Positions 46,614 through 54,334 of a stretch of DNA of 64,000 nucleotides are shown here, in pieces. This DNA is from Putridiphycobacter roseus. GTDB lineage: Bacteria; Bacteroidota; Bacteroidia; Flavobacteriales_D; Crocinitomicaceae. The position numbers and the translations under genes were made by a program. Position 1 is the first letter of the stretch. Each line of letters begins with the position of its first letter. A model generated the notes under the pieces. That model saw only the letters and a program-made list of their open reading frames with translations, searched no databases and was not told the DNA's origin. The stretch spans positions 5,415 to 69,414 of the forward strand of contig NZ_QKSB01000011.1 of assembly GCF_003234935.1 (NCBI RefSeq). Reading direction: 5' to 3'.

Positions 46614-48092
46614 TTAAGGCTTAAATAGAAACTTTAATTCTTTTAATTCTAGCTTAAAATAGGCCCATAGTGATTTAAATAAAAGGTGGATGGGGACAAA
46701 AATAAAACGCCAGTTTTTAGGAACACGTACACTGGAATAAGTAATCTCATTTTTTCCAATCACTGAAATACGCTTTTGAGCGGTTCTTCTCTCGATAATT
46801 TTATCAAACCTTTTTGTAAAATATTTTAATCCAATTCGCTCTATTAAATTAAAAGTTAAGGGTTCTTTTAACCTGTTTTTGAAAAGAACGGAGGGAAAAA
46901 CTATCCATCCAAAATAAATGTAGTTCCCTTGTTTTAGCCATGCAGAAAATATATCATAAGAATGCATAAAATCATAGGCTTTTACATAAATGCTAAGGCG
47001 TGACGAATAGGCTTTGTAAAATGTTTTACTGTATTTTTTCCAAGCGTTGGCTTTGAATTTATTATTGCTTTTATCTTCGGTCAATAATTCTGCTAACCAA
47101 ATAGATTGCTGACCAATGAGTTCCATTCCTGGACTAATTAAAGGGTCAATAAAAGCGCCACTGTCACCAATGAGTGCAATACCTTTTGAATAAAGCTTGT
47201 CACAAACGTAAGGGAGTGCTTCTACGTGATTGATTTTACTTCTGCTTGCATCTTTTGTTATTATAGAAAGTTGTGCATCTGTTGAAATTTGATCTATAAA
47301 ATAGTTTTCATAATCATTGAAATGCACTTTGTTTTTGTCGAATACAACACCAATACTGGTAGTTGTTTCGTTCAGTCTAATAATCCACCACCAACTACTT
47401 TTTCGCATTAAATGGGTGGTACTGAATTTTCGTAAACCAACAGCATTCTTGTCCCAATATGCATTCGTTTTTGTATCCCATGTTGTTTCAGGTGCGATAT
47501 TTTTGAAATGCGCCGTGATTGCGCCTGTTTTTAGTGGAATATTTTTAAAATTCCAATTTAATTTATTTGCAATAAACCTATTTCTTCCTGAACCATCTAC
47601 CAACCACTTTGATTGTACAATTTTTAAAACATTTCCTGTTTTTATTTTTAAAATATTTTCGAAATCTCTAAAGGAGGTGTCGATTATGTTGACGGGACGA
47701 TAAACAACGGCACCTTTTGAAACCACTTCGTCTAACATTTGTTGGTCAAAAATACTTCGGTCTAAATGGTATCCATTTATTAAACCTGGCAAAGTGGGAC
47801 TAGCAAATTCAGCTATTCCAGAAAGGTCATTTTGGTTCGATTCATTAAAAAGAAAACGAACTCCGGTCTTTTTAGTGTGTGCTTTTAAAAGGTGTTTGAT
47901 GTCTAAGGAATCCACAAAGACAGCAGTTAAATCTACAAGTGACTCACCAACTTTTTGCGGAAAAGTTTCATTTTTTTCTAGGATTAATATTTTAAAACTT
48001 GGGTTTATTTTGTAAATCGATAAGCAAAGGAATGTGGAAGACACGCCAGCGCCAATAATAATTAAATCGTATATTTCTTTGTCTTCCTTCAA
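46614..48092 (-). CDS. FAD-dependent oxidoreductase, halogenase/reductase-like
   Basis: The 492-residue protein has the FAD-binding motif LIIIGAGVSSTFLCLSI (about 10-26), then QKVGESLVD (the GES signature of tryptophan-halogenase-like and geranylgeranyl-reductase-like flavoproteins), LVDGSGRNRF, SSWWWIIRL, and IALIGDSGAFIDPLISPGME near residue 310. The SSWWWIIRL segment resembles the WxWxI motif of flavin halogenases, but the Pro and the catalytic Lys (K79 in PrnA) were not confirmed. It could halogenate, hydroxylate or reduce a lipid or aromatic. It overlaps the upstream dehydrogenase gene by 4 bp. Confidence 0.78.
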   Translation of the reverse strand: MKEDKEIYDLIIIGAGVSSTFLCLSIYKINPSFKILILEKNETFPQKVGESLVDLTAVFVDSLDIKHLLKAHTKKTGVRFLFNESNQNDLSGIAEFASPTLPGLINGYHLDRSIFDQQMLDEVVSKGAVVYRPVNIIDTSFRDFENILKIKTGNVLKIVQSKWLVDGSGRNRFIANKLNWNFKNIPLKTGAITAHFKNIAPETTWDTKTNAYWDKNAVGLRKFSTTHLMRKSSWWWIIRLNETTTSIGVVFDKNKVHFNDYENYFIDQISTDAQLSIITKDASRSKINHVEALPYVCDKLYSKGIALIGDSGAFIDPLISPGMELIGQQSIWLAELLTEDKSNNKFKANAWKKYSKTFYKAYSSRLSIYVKAYDFMHSYDIFSAWLKQGNYIYFGWIVFPSVLFKNRLKEPLTFNLIERIGLKYFTKRFDKIIERRTAQKRISVIGKNEITYSSVRVPKNWRFIFVPIHLLFKSLWAYFKLELKELKFLFKP

Positions 48093-49108
48093 CTTATTAC
48101 TGCTTCTTTTATCTTTATGGTTACTTTCCCTTTCGCCCTATTGGTTCTCAAATATGCTAAAGCTTCTGCTGCTTTCTCAAAAGGAAATTCCTTGTCGTTG
48201 ACGGGCTTAATTTTTTCTGACTCAATGAGTACGCGGATGTAATTTAATTTTTTTTTGTTTGGGTAGCTCCATACATGTTTGTAAAATACACCTTTTCTTT
48301 TCATCCGATACATTAAAATACTTCCTTTGATTTGAAAAAGGATTCGAAAGAACTTCGAAATACCAACTTTTTTTAAGGTGGCATCATCATGGTGACCAGC
48401 AATTGAAATAATTTTACCTCCTTTTTTTATCACTGAAAGTGCTTGTCTAGTATATTTTCTACCAAGGGTGTCGTAAACAACATCTAGGTCTTTTACTATT
48501 TTTCTATAATCTTGCTTTTTATAGTCAATCACCACATCTGCACCTAAGGATTTTACCAATGCAACATTTTTAGTACTGGTAGTAGTATACACATAAGCAC
48601 CTAAATACTTTGCGTATTGAATGGCAAATGTCCCAATACCACCGGATCCTGCATGAATTAAAATTTTTGAACCTTTTTTTATATTAGCTACCTGAAAAGA
48701 ATCTAAAACGGTACAAGCAACTAAAGGCAGTCCAGCAGCTGCAGCGAATGTTGTGTTTTTTGGTTTAAGTGCCACCATATTAGCCCTGACCAGAATTTGT
48801 TCTGATATGGTACCCATTTGGTCCCAAGGTACTTTTGAATAGACTTTGTCTCCAATATTTAAATCCGTTACTGCATCTCCTTTTTTAACCACAATTCCCG
48901 CAAGGTCGAATCCCAAAGGAAAGGGTCGTTTTGGCTTCATGATAATTAATGCCAATCCAAAAATTATTTTCTGATCGATTGGATTCAATCCTGCTGCATA
49001 AGTTTCAATGCGTACTTCATCCCGTTTTGGATCATCAATTTCTCGTTCAAAAAATTTGACATTTTTGTTAATACTTAGACCATACCGTGTTAAAAAAAGT
49101 GCTTTCAT
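48089..49108 (-). CDS. Quinone-oxidoreductase-like MDR dehydrogenase
   Basis: The 339-residue protein is a medium-chain dehydrogenase/reductase of the zinc-free quinone oxidoreductase type. It has a GroES-like domain (about 25-125; AAGLNPIDQKI, PFPLGFDLAGIVV), a cofactor domain with ILIHAGSGGIGTFAIQYAK (NADPH-binding AGSGGIG), GADVVIDYKKQDY, and a C-terminal PFEKAAEALAYLRTNRAKGKV. The zinc ligands of alcohol dehydrogenases are not seen. It probably reduces an enone or quinone with NADPH. It is first in a two-gene operon with the flavoenzyme. Confidence 0.87.
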   Translation of the reverse strand: MKALFLTRYGLSINKNVKFFEREIDDPKRDEVRIETYAAGLNPIDQKIIFGLALIIMKPKRPFPLGFDLAGIVVKKGDAVTDLNIGDKVYSKVPWDQMGTISEQILVRANMVALKPKNTTFAAAAGLPLVACTVLDSFQVANIKKGSKILIHAGSGGIGTFAIQYAKYLGAYVYTTTSTKNVALVKSLGADVVIDYKKQDYRKIVKDLDVVYDTLGRKYTRQALSVIKKGGKIISIAGHHDDATLKKVGISKFFRILFQIKGSILMYRMKRKGVFYKHVWSYPNKKKLNYIRVLIESEKIKPVNDKEFPFEKAAEALAYLRTNRAKGKVTIKIKEAVIS

Positions 49109-49249
49109 GAATAAGTAAAGTTAATATCTTTATTGAGTGCAGGTTTTGAAAGGTGCATGATAAAATTAGACATTCTTTCCCTAAATACGACCTAGTTTAA
49201 TTCCTCATCCTTTAAAGATGAGATAGCTACTGAATTAAAAAAATAAAAT

Positions 49250-49257
49250 TATATTTG
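49250..49257 (+). promoter_or_regulatory. -7 element for tRNA-Ala
   Basis: TATATTTG fits the -7 consensus, 25 nt upstream of the mature tRNA 5' end; a matching -33 TTG is not seen. Confidence 0.45.
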
Positions 49258-49282
49258 TAATGGTCCTGTATGAAATATAATG

Positions 49283-49355
49283 GGGGATTAGCTCAGTTGG
49301 CTAGAGCGCTTGCCTGGCAGGCAAGAGGTCACCGGTTCGAATCCGGTATTCTCCA
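49283..49355 (+). tRNA. tRNA-Ala, anticodon GGC
   Basis: Acceptor GGGGATT/ATTCTCC (one T-T mismatch, one G-U), D arm GCTC...GAGC, anticodon arm CTTGC-CTGGCAG-GCAAG with GGC at 49316-49318, and T arm ACCGG-TTCGAAT-CCGGT. Discriminator A is at 49355; CCA is not encoded. The next base begins a decayed hairpin/four-helix-bundle element. Confidence 0.95.
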
Positions 49356-49571
49356 CAAAACAGATTTGCGTGTGAGTTTCGAGCAAGTGCGAGAAACTTG
49401 CACACAAAAATGTTTTATCCCTCGTTACTCTTGCTCCAACACCAACTGAAAAGCAAAACGGTTCAATAAATCGTTGACCATTTTTCTTGCTTCCTCTAAA
49501 GTTGATAAAACCACCAAAAACCAATTACGCAGGATACTTTTAGTATCATGCTCAATATCGCTGAGGGTTTA
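49356..49571 (+). pseudogene. Repeat copy 3: hairpin plus decayed four-helix-bundle gene
   Basis: Begins CAAAACAG right after the tRNA-Ala discriminator, as at tmRNA. The hairpin (49356-49417) is kept with few changes. The gene part has lost about 36 bp including the ATG, by deletion between two AAAAG repeats (the joint is CTGAAAAGCAAAACGG). It then follows the intact gene through ...CCAATTACGCAGGA and CTTTTAGTATC to about GCTGAGGGTTT with several further changes and is cut off. Not functional as protein. Confidence 0.8.
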
Positions 49572-49601
49572 TAAAATTACTTTCTGTTCTAAAGTTATGA
49601 T

Positions 49602-50171
49602 CTATGGACGGTTGTAGTTCCATTGACTGTCAAAAATTCCTTTTTTTACATAAACGGTATCTATGGAGTCGTGACTGACTGCAGTAAAGCTAAATTCACC
49701 TGAAATCGTTTTATTAATGGTGTCGAAGTTTGTAATGTTTACAAAATTTGGACCTAATGTACTGTCCAACCAAAAGGTACATATTCCAATGTCGTTTGAA
49801 CGATAGTAACAAATTAAATCAGGACTTCCGTATGTATAGATTTGTTCATCTATTAGTGGATAGGCCCCCGTGTTGTGAACCCCCTTTAAGTTTAAATGTA
49901 GATGACTTAAATAATTAAAGTGCTTTATGTTTAGAGTTTGAAGTTGATAAGAACTGTCATGTGTATTGTAATTGGAAACAAATTCTAACTTCCTTCTCCA
50001 TCCAAATTTTGCATATGGAATGTAAATTGAATCATTGATATAACAGCCTAAAGTATTTTGTCCGTCCGTCGTGGATTCAGGCAATGTAATATCTACATAT
50101 TGTTTTTCACATGAAATACTTATGGTGCATAGGATTAAGATTGTTATGGTTGTCAATAACTTGTTAGTCAT
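49602..50171 (-). CDS. Lipoprotein (DUF6252-like), intact copy
   Basis: The 189-residue protein has a lipoprotein signal (MTNKLLTTITILILCTISISCEK, Cys at residue 21). It then has a beta-rich domain with FVNITNFDTINKTISGEFSFTA, where NITNFDTxNKxISGxFSF resembles the Bacteroidota DUF6252 family, so it is a small cell-envelope lipoprotein. Its first about 115 codons are nearly the same as the broken copy at 52034-52385. Directly upstream is a truncated LytTR gene, so it may lack its old promoter or be read from the operon starting near 51870. Confidence 0.75.
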   Translation of the reverse strand: MTNKLLTTITILILCTISISCEKQYVDITLPESTTDGQNTLGCYINDSIYIPYAKFGWRRKLEFVSNYNTHDSSYQLQTLNIKHFNYLSHLHLNLKGVHNTGAYPLIDEQIYTYGSPDLICYYRSNDIGICTFWLDSTLGPNFVNITNFDTINKTISGEFSFTAVSHDSIDTVYVKKGIFDSQWNYNRP

Positions 50172-50592
50172 GTAGTAAAGATAGTTTTTTTAATCCGATT
50201 TTAAAAAGAGATGATTAAACCCGTCAATTCTTGATGTAATTGGCTAAAAACTGTTCCTTATATACGCCTCCAATTGGAATTATTTGATTGCCTGCAAGAT
50301 GAATTTGCTTTCCTGATGCCTTTTCAATTTTTGAGACATTGACTAAATAAGACTTGTGTACGCGTATGAACTGAAACGGCTTTAGTTTTTGTTCCCAATA
50401 CGAAAGTGTTTCGGAACTTAAATCTTTTTTTGTCGATTGATAAATTTCAGTAGAATCCGTGTCCGATTTAATAAATACAACGTCATTACTGTTGATCGAA
50501 ATGTAATCGTGTCCTGATTTGATGAAGAAATTTGAGTGATTGACGTTTTTCCTTTGATCCATTACTTTTTCAATGGCCTTTTGAAAACGTGT
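49821..50592 (-). repeat. Duplicated block A: lipoprotein 5' part plus LytTR 3' part
   Basis: Matches 52034-52806 with an offset of 2214 bp over most of its length (2213 near the low end, where small indels differ) and few substitutions. The upper limit is the ACGTGT at 50587-50592; the lower limit is AGGACTTC. The duplication is therefore recent. Confidence 0.85.
50224..50592 (-). pseudogene. Truncated LytTR response regulator
   Basis: Encodes the LytTR DNA-binding domain of the regulator at 52438-53115 almost exactly (RKNVNHSNFFIKSGHDYISI to LANYIKN) but lacks the whole receiver domain; similarity ends at 50592. An internal Met (50562) could still start a 112-residue free LytTR domain, which might bind the same DNA site without control by phosphorylation, but no promoter or ribosome site supports this. 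Changes from the full copy include SDTDSTEIYQ for SDMDYTEIYQ. Confidence 0.8.
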
Positions 50593-50731
50593 CTTTATAT
50601 GTTTTTAGCAATAAGGTATCATTAATCAAAATTTCATAATACCCATTCTCTTGTTCAATAATAAACTTTATGGTTCCCGTTTGAGCATGGGTTATTACAG
50701 AGAAAAGAAATAAAATACTTAATAATTTCAT
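50570..50731 (-). pseudogene. 5' remnant of a small exported protein gene
   Basis: Starts with ATG at 50731, overlapping the upstream stop by 4 bp (ATGA). It encodes a signal peptide (MKLLSILFLFSVITHAQT) and about 30 more residues (IKFIIEQENGYYEILIND), then runs into the duplicated LytTR sequence out of frame (TFSKGH) and stops at 50570. It is the third gene of the 51869-50731 operon, cut by the duplication joint at about 50592. A 53-residue secreted peptide could still be made. Confidence 0.7.
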
Positions 50732-51165
50732 GCTACCACACAATAAGTTATTTTACCATAATTTGCCACTCCTCCTTCAACGTTAAAGTAAGCATTAAAA
50801 CACCTCTCATTTTCCTCCTTGTGTATTCCATCCAATTTAACTGAAAAATACGGGCTATTTTTGGTTTTCACAACCTTCACGTACGAATGAGGTTCAGTTG
50901 ATAAATGACTGATTTTTATAGAAATAGTAAAAGAATTTTCTAACAAATAGCTATTTGTTATTTCAAATACAATTGTAAGATAATAATAATCATCAAACCA
51001 AGTACTATAGTCTTTTTTAGCTTTGTAAAACTTAAACCATTCTCCATCTATATTATTCTCTAGTCCATCTATCAATGCAAATTTTGAATTTATTTCCAAT
51101 GGTTCAATATCTTTTAAACATGACTGAAAGGAAAGACAGATAATTAATAGTACTAAAAACTTCAT
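50728..51165 (-). CDS. Predicted lipoprotein, unknown function
   Basis: The 145-residue protein starts MKFLVLLIICLSFQSCLKDIEP, a lipoprotein signal with lipobox Cys at residue 16. The mature part is rich in aromatic residues (EWFKFYKAKKDYSTWFDDYYYL) and beta strands, with Cys residues near the end (ERCFNAYF, GKITYCVVA). No family recognised. It overlaps its neighbours by 4 bp on both sides (ATGA at 51162-51165 and 50728-50731), so it is the middle gene of a tightly coupled operon. Confidence 0.65.
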   Translation of the reverse strand: MKFLVLLIICLSFQSCLKDIEPLEINSKFALIDGLENNIDGEWFKFYKAKKDYSTWFDDYYYLTIVFEITNSYLLENSFTISIKISHLSTEPHSYVKVVKTKNSPYFSVKLDGIHKEENERCFNAYFNVEGGVANYGKITYCVVA

Positions 51166-51869
51166 AATTTTAAATTTAGACCTAACCCATAAGTAGTTGG
51201 ATAAATTGATAGTTTTAGTTCTCCAATTCCGAAAGGACTTACTGGCTTGAATTTACCAGGTTTCTTGTAAAACTTGTGAAATAGATAAGTAATACCGATA
51301 TTACTCAACAACATTGCAGAACTTGCAAATACAAGTGCTACATATTGTCTCCTTCTTTTAATATATTGAGCAGAAAGAAAGTCAAAACTATGCTCAGTCT
51401 TTGCCATAAAATTTAGGTCAAGTGATGAAGTATAAGCATTACTTAAGTTGGAAATGTCAGAATAAATTACTTTCGCTTGCTTGAATTTAGTATATGTTAA
51501 ATAGCTAACAATTCCCGTTGGAATGTATGTTACAAAAAGTAAAGATTTTCTAATGGTGTATTCAATTCTATCTTTTTTATTTTGAGCAATTTTTGGATTT
51601 ACTTTTACATTACTGTACTGATACAAATTATAAGAACTTGGATTTACCAAAATAGAATCGGTTTTTAATTCTAAACCTTGAACCCAAATTTCAATTTTAT
51701 GCCGTCCTTCAGTTAAATAAAAATTCTTTTTATCATATATGTCTGCTTCATCTACTCTAATTTCAAAAACGTCAGCGCTCGGAAAAATGAAGTGGACAGC
51801 AATTGAATCCTGTGAAATTCCCTTAAAAGAAATTAAAAATAGCAAACTAATGGATAGAAATTTGAACAT
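51162..51869 (-). CDS. Exported/membrane protein, unknown function
   Basis: The 235-residue protein has a signal peptide (MFKFLSISLLFLISFKGISQ) and an N-terminal beta domain (about 22-85; FYLTEGRHKIEIWVQGLEL, similar in style to PEGA or Ig-like modules). Two likely membrane helices (about 107-125 and 178-197) flank a helical segment, and an end GELKLSIYPTTYGLGLNLKL could be an outer-membrane-type strand. It is first gene of the three-gene operon that ends in the broken small gene. No promoter consensus found in the 150 bp upstream. Confidence 0.6.
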   Translation of the reverse strand: MFKFLSISLLFLISFKGISQDSIAVHFIFPSADVFEIRVDEADIYDKKNFYLTEGRHKIEIWVQGLELKTDSILVNPSSYNLYQYSNVKVNPKIAQNKKDRIEYTIRKSLLFVTYIPTGIVSYLTYTKFKQAKVIYSDISNLSNAYTSSLDLNFMAKTEHSFDFLSAQYIKRRRQYVALVFASSAMLLSNIGITYLFHKFYKKPGKFKPVSPFGIGELKLSIYPTTYGLGLNLKL

Positions 51870-52033
51870 AAATATTTAATAATATGCAATATACGAAAAG
51901 ATTGATACTTTCCAGCAAATGCAAGTATTTTCTGATTTTGAATATTATCATGAATAAATTATATCGATAACTTAATGGATTATGTTAACAATATCTAACT
52001 AAAATGACTACTTCCCAACCAACAAAACCAAAT

Positions 52034-52385
52034 TAGGACTTCTGTATGTATAGATTTGTTCATCTATTAGTGGATAGGTCCCCGTTTTGTGAACCCCCCT
52101 TTAAGTTTAAATGTAGATGACTTAAATAATTAAAGTGCTTTATGTTTAGAGTTTGAAGTTGATAAGAACTGTCATGTGTATTGTAATTGGAAACAAATTC
52201 TAACTTCCTTCTCCATCCAAATTTTGCATATGGAATGTAATTGAATCATTGATATAACAGCCTAAAGTATTTTGTCCGTCCGTCGTGGATTCAGGCAATG
52301 TAATATCTGCATATTGTTTTTCACATGAAATACTTATGGTGCATAGGATTAAGATTGTTATGGTTGTCAATAACTTGTTAGTCAT
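52034..52385 (-). pseudogene. Broken second copy of the DUF6252-like lipoprotein
   Basis: Shares the signal and first residues of the intact lipoprotein (MTNKLLTTITILILCTISIS). It has a 1-bp deletion (GGAATGTAATTG against GGAATGTAAATTG) that shifts the frame, a 1-bp insertion in a C run, and loses its 3' third at 52034. It sits directly after the intact LytTR regulator, where the working copy presumably stood before the rearrangement. Confidence 0.8.
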
Positions 52386-52806
52386 GGAGTATAGATAGTT
52401 TTTTTAATCCGATTTTTAAAAGAGATAATTAAACCCGTCAACCCTTGATGTAATTGGCTAAAAACTGTTCCTTATATACGCGTCCAATTGGAATTATTTG
52501 ATTGCCTTCAAGATGAATTTGCTTTCCTGATACCTTTTCAATTTTTGAGACATTGACTAAATAAGATTTGTGTACACGTATAAATTGAAATGGCTTTAGT
52601 TTTTGTTCCCAATACGAAAGTGTTTCGGAACTTAAGTCTTTTTTTGTCGATTGATAAATTTCAGTATAATCCATGTCCGATTTAATAAATACAACGTCAT
52701 TACTATTGATCGAAATGTAATCGTGTCCTGATTTAATGAAGAAATTTGAGTGATTGACGTTTTTCCTTTGATCCATTACTTTTTCAATGGCCTTTTGAAA
52801 ACGTGT
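52034..52806 (-). repeat. Duplicated block B: partner of 49821-50592
   Basis: Holds the broken lipoprotein and the 3' part of the intact LytTR regulator gene. Same orientation as block A. Between the blocks lie the three small envelope genes and about 160 bp of gap. Confidence 0.85.
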
Positions 52807-53115
52807 AAATGAAAAAGGTTTGACCAAATAGTCCACTACATTTAATTCGAAACTTTGAACTGCATAGTCTGAAAAAGCAGTAGTGATTATCGTAGACGGA
52901 GATGTTGTTAGGTCTTGTAAAAAGTCAAGGCCTGAAGTCTTGGGCAAATGAATGTCTAAAAACATCAGGTCAACCGTCTGTTTATCCAAAAAATCCTTTG
53001 CGTGAATAGCGTCATTAAAAGTGCCTATTAATTCAAGATTGTCCAAGTGAGCAATATAATTTTTTAGTACCCGCTGGGCGGGCGCTTGATCTTCTATGAT
53101 AATGCACTTAATCAT
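52438..53115 (-). CDS. LytTR-family response regulator
   Basis: The 225-residue regulator has a receiver domain (about 1-115) with phosphoacceptor D54 in DLMFLDIHLPKTSG, the conserved Thr in STIITTAFSDYAVQ and Lys in YLVKPFSFTRF. A LytTR domain (about 125-225) follows, with IKPFQFIRVHKSYLVN-type sequence. Its start follows the kinase stop directly without a gap. The pair is divergent from the TonB receptor gene at 54335, as in many envelope-control systems. Only about 25% like the other LytTR regulator by eye, so not its paralogue by recent duplication. Confidence 0.92.
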   Translation of the reverse strand: MIKCIIIEDQAPAQRVLKNYIAHLDNLELIGTFNDAIHAKDFLDKQTVDLMFLDIHLPKTSGLDFLQDLTTSPSTIITTAFSDYAVQSFELNVVDYLVKPFSFTRFQKAIEKVMDQRKNVNHSNFFIKSGHDYISINSNDVVFIKSDMDYTEIYQSTKKDLSSETLSYWEQKLKPFQFIRVHKSYLVNVSKIEKVSGKQIHLEGNQIIPIGRVYKEQFLANYIKG

Positions 53116-54147
53116 TTAGTTCTTCAAATTTAAAGTCAATGTTACCTTGTAAATGTTGTTTTCTGTATTTATTGTTAGCGCATGTGCGTTCGGGTAAATA
53201 AGTGTCAACCGTTTTTTTACATTCTCCAATCCAATGCCTTGCGGCAATGAGTTGGTGTTCGATTGTACTGAAAAGTTGTTTTCACAGGTAAACAATAATT
53301 CTCCTGAATCACTTAGTTCTATGGAGGTGGCAATGTTAATATTGTCAGTTTGACTGGCTGCACTGTGTTTAAATGCATTTTCCACAAAAACTGATAATAT
53401 TAAAGGCGCAATATTGTAATGGGTTGAATTGCTGGGCTTGGTAAAATGAACTGTTCCTCTTTCTTCAAATTGTAGCTTACTTAAATTAACGAAGTTTTCG
53501 AGGTGAATCATCTCTTTTTCTAATGACACATAGGCTGCTTGACATTCGTATAACATGTATCTTAAAACGGCCGAAAGTTCGAGTATAATATCTGGTGTCT
53601 TGCTCGACTTTTCCAAAGCGTAAGCATATAGGTTGTTTAAATTATTAAATAAAAAATGAGGATTAATTTGAGACTTTAAAAATTGAAGTTCACTTTCGTT
53701 GACAGCGAGTTTTAACTGCTCTAATTCTTTTTGTTTTCTCAAGGCATCCCAAGCAAACTTAAAACCGGCAATAATGGTTATGGTGGGCAAGGCATCCGTC
53801 AATCCGATAAATATCCCCGGAAAATGAGATCCTTTTGTTTCGGGAAAGTAAATTCTTTCTATTATACCTTCCTCAATGAAGATTACACATGTGATCACAA
53901 AAAGAACTAATAAAGAAAATAATAAGTACTTCTTTCGGTATAAAAATTTAGGCAATAAATAATAATTGATGAAATATGCGGCAACTAAATAATTGATAAA
54001 ACATGCGATTTTTGCGGGTTCAAGATTAAAGCTTCTTTGTCCATGCTTTCTTTCAAATGCATAAAAAATGAAAACAATAATTGCCAAAGCAAGCTGAAAT
54101 AGAATTTCAAGTAATAAATTATTGGTTTTCAATTTTTGAATACGCAT
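53116..54147 (-). CDS. LytS-type sensor histidine kinase
   Basis: The 343-residue kinase has four membrane helices (about 10-30, 45-67, 75-92 and 110-130). A coiled linker (ALRKQKELEQLKLAVNESEL) leads to a His_kinase domain with H164 in SQINPHFLFNNLNNLY. The ATPase has VFVENAFKHS (N box) and GIGLENVKKRL (G box). It has no periplasmic sensor domain. It is paired with the downstream regulator and begins 187 bp from the divergent TonB receptor gene, which is a likely target. Confidence 0.92.
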   Translation of the reverse strand: MRIQKLKTNNLLLEILFQLALAIIVFIFYAFERKHGQRSFNLEPAKIACFINYLVAAYFINYYLLPKFLYRKKYLLFSLLVLFVITCVIFIEEGIIERIYFPETKGSHFPGIFIGLTDALPTITIIAGFKFAWDALRKQKELEQLKLAVNESELQFLKSQINPHFLFNNLNNLYAYALEKSSKTPDIILELSAVLRYMLYECQAAYVSLEKEMIHLENFVNLSKLQFEERGTVHFTKPSNSTHYNIAPLILSVFVENAFKHSAASQTDNINIATSIELSDSGELLFTCENNFSVQSNTNSLPQGIGLENVKKRLTLIYPNAHALTINTENNIYKVTLTLNLKN

Positions 54148-54195
54148 CTCACGAAATTAAGTAATATTCTTATTGACTAAAAATAAAAACTGCTA

Positions 54196-54278
54196 AACGT
54201 CAAATTCTGCACGTTAAACTACTTTTTCAATTAAAAAAAAGGTTGTTGAAGGTATAAAATATGTCGTTTGCCAAAACG
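54196..54278. promoter_or_regulatory. Two inverted repeats in the kinase/TonB-receptor divergent gap
   Basis: AACGT-10 bp-ACGTT (54196-54215) and CGTTT-gcca-AAACG (54265-54278) lie between the divergent starts. They share the AACG core and could be binding sites for the LytTR regulator encoded next door. The sequence TGTCGTTTG at 54262-54270 also occurs upstream of the other TonB receptor (7862-7870). Confidence 0.3.
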
Positions 54279-54334
54279 TATTTTTAAAAGAGAAGTAAAG
54301 TAGCTTTCTTTGTCATTTGAAAACCATACTTAAC

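Noticed and set aside
49288..49524. Minus-strand frame over tRNA-Ala and the decayed element
   Set aside because: Reverse complement of tRNA and hairpin; no start context.
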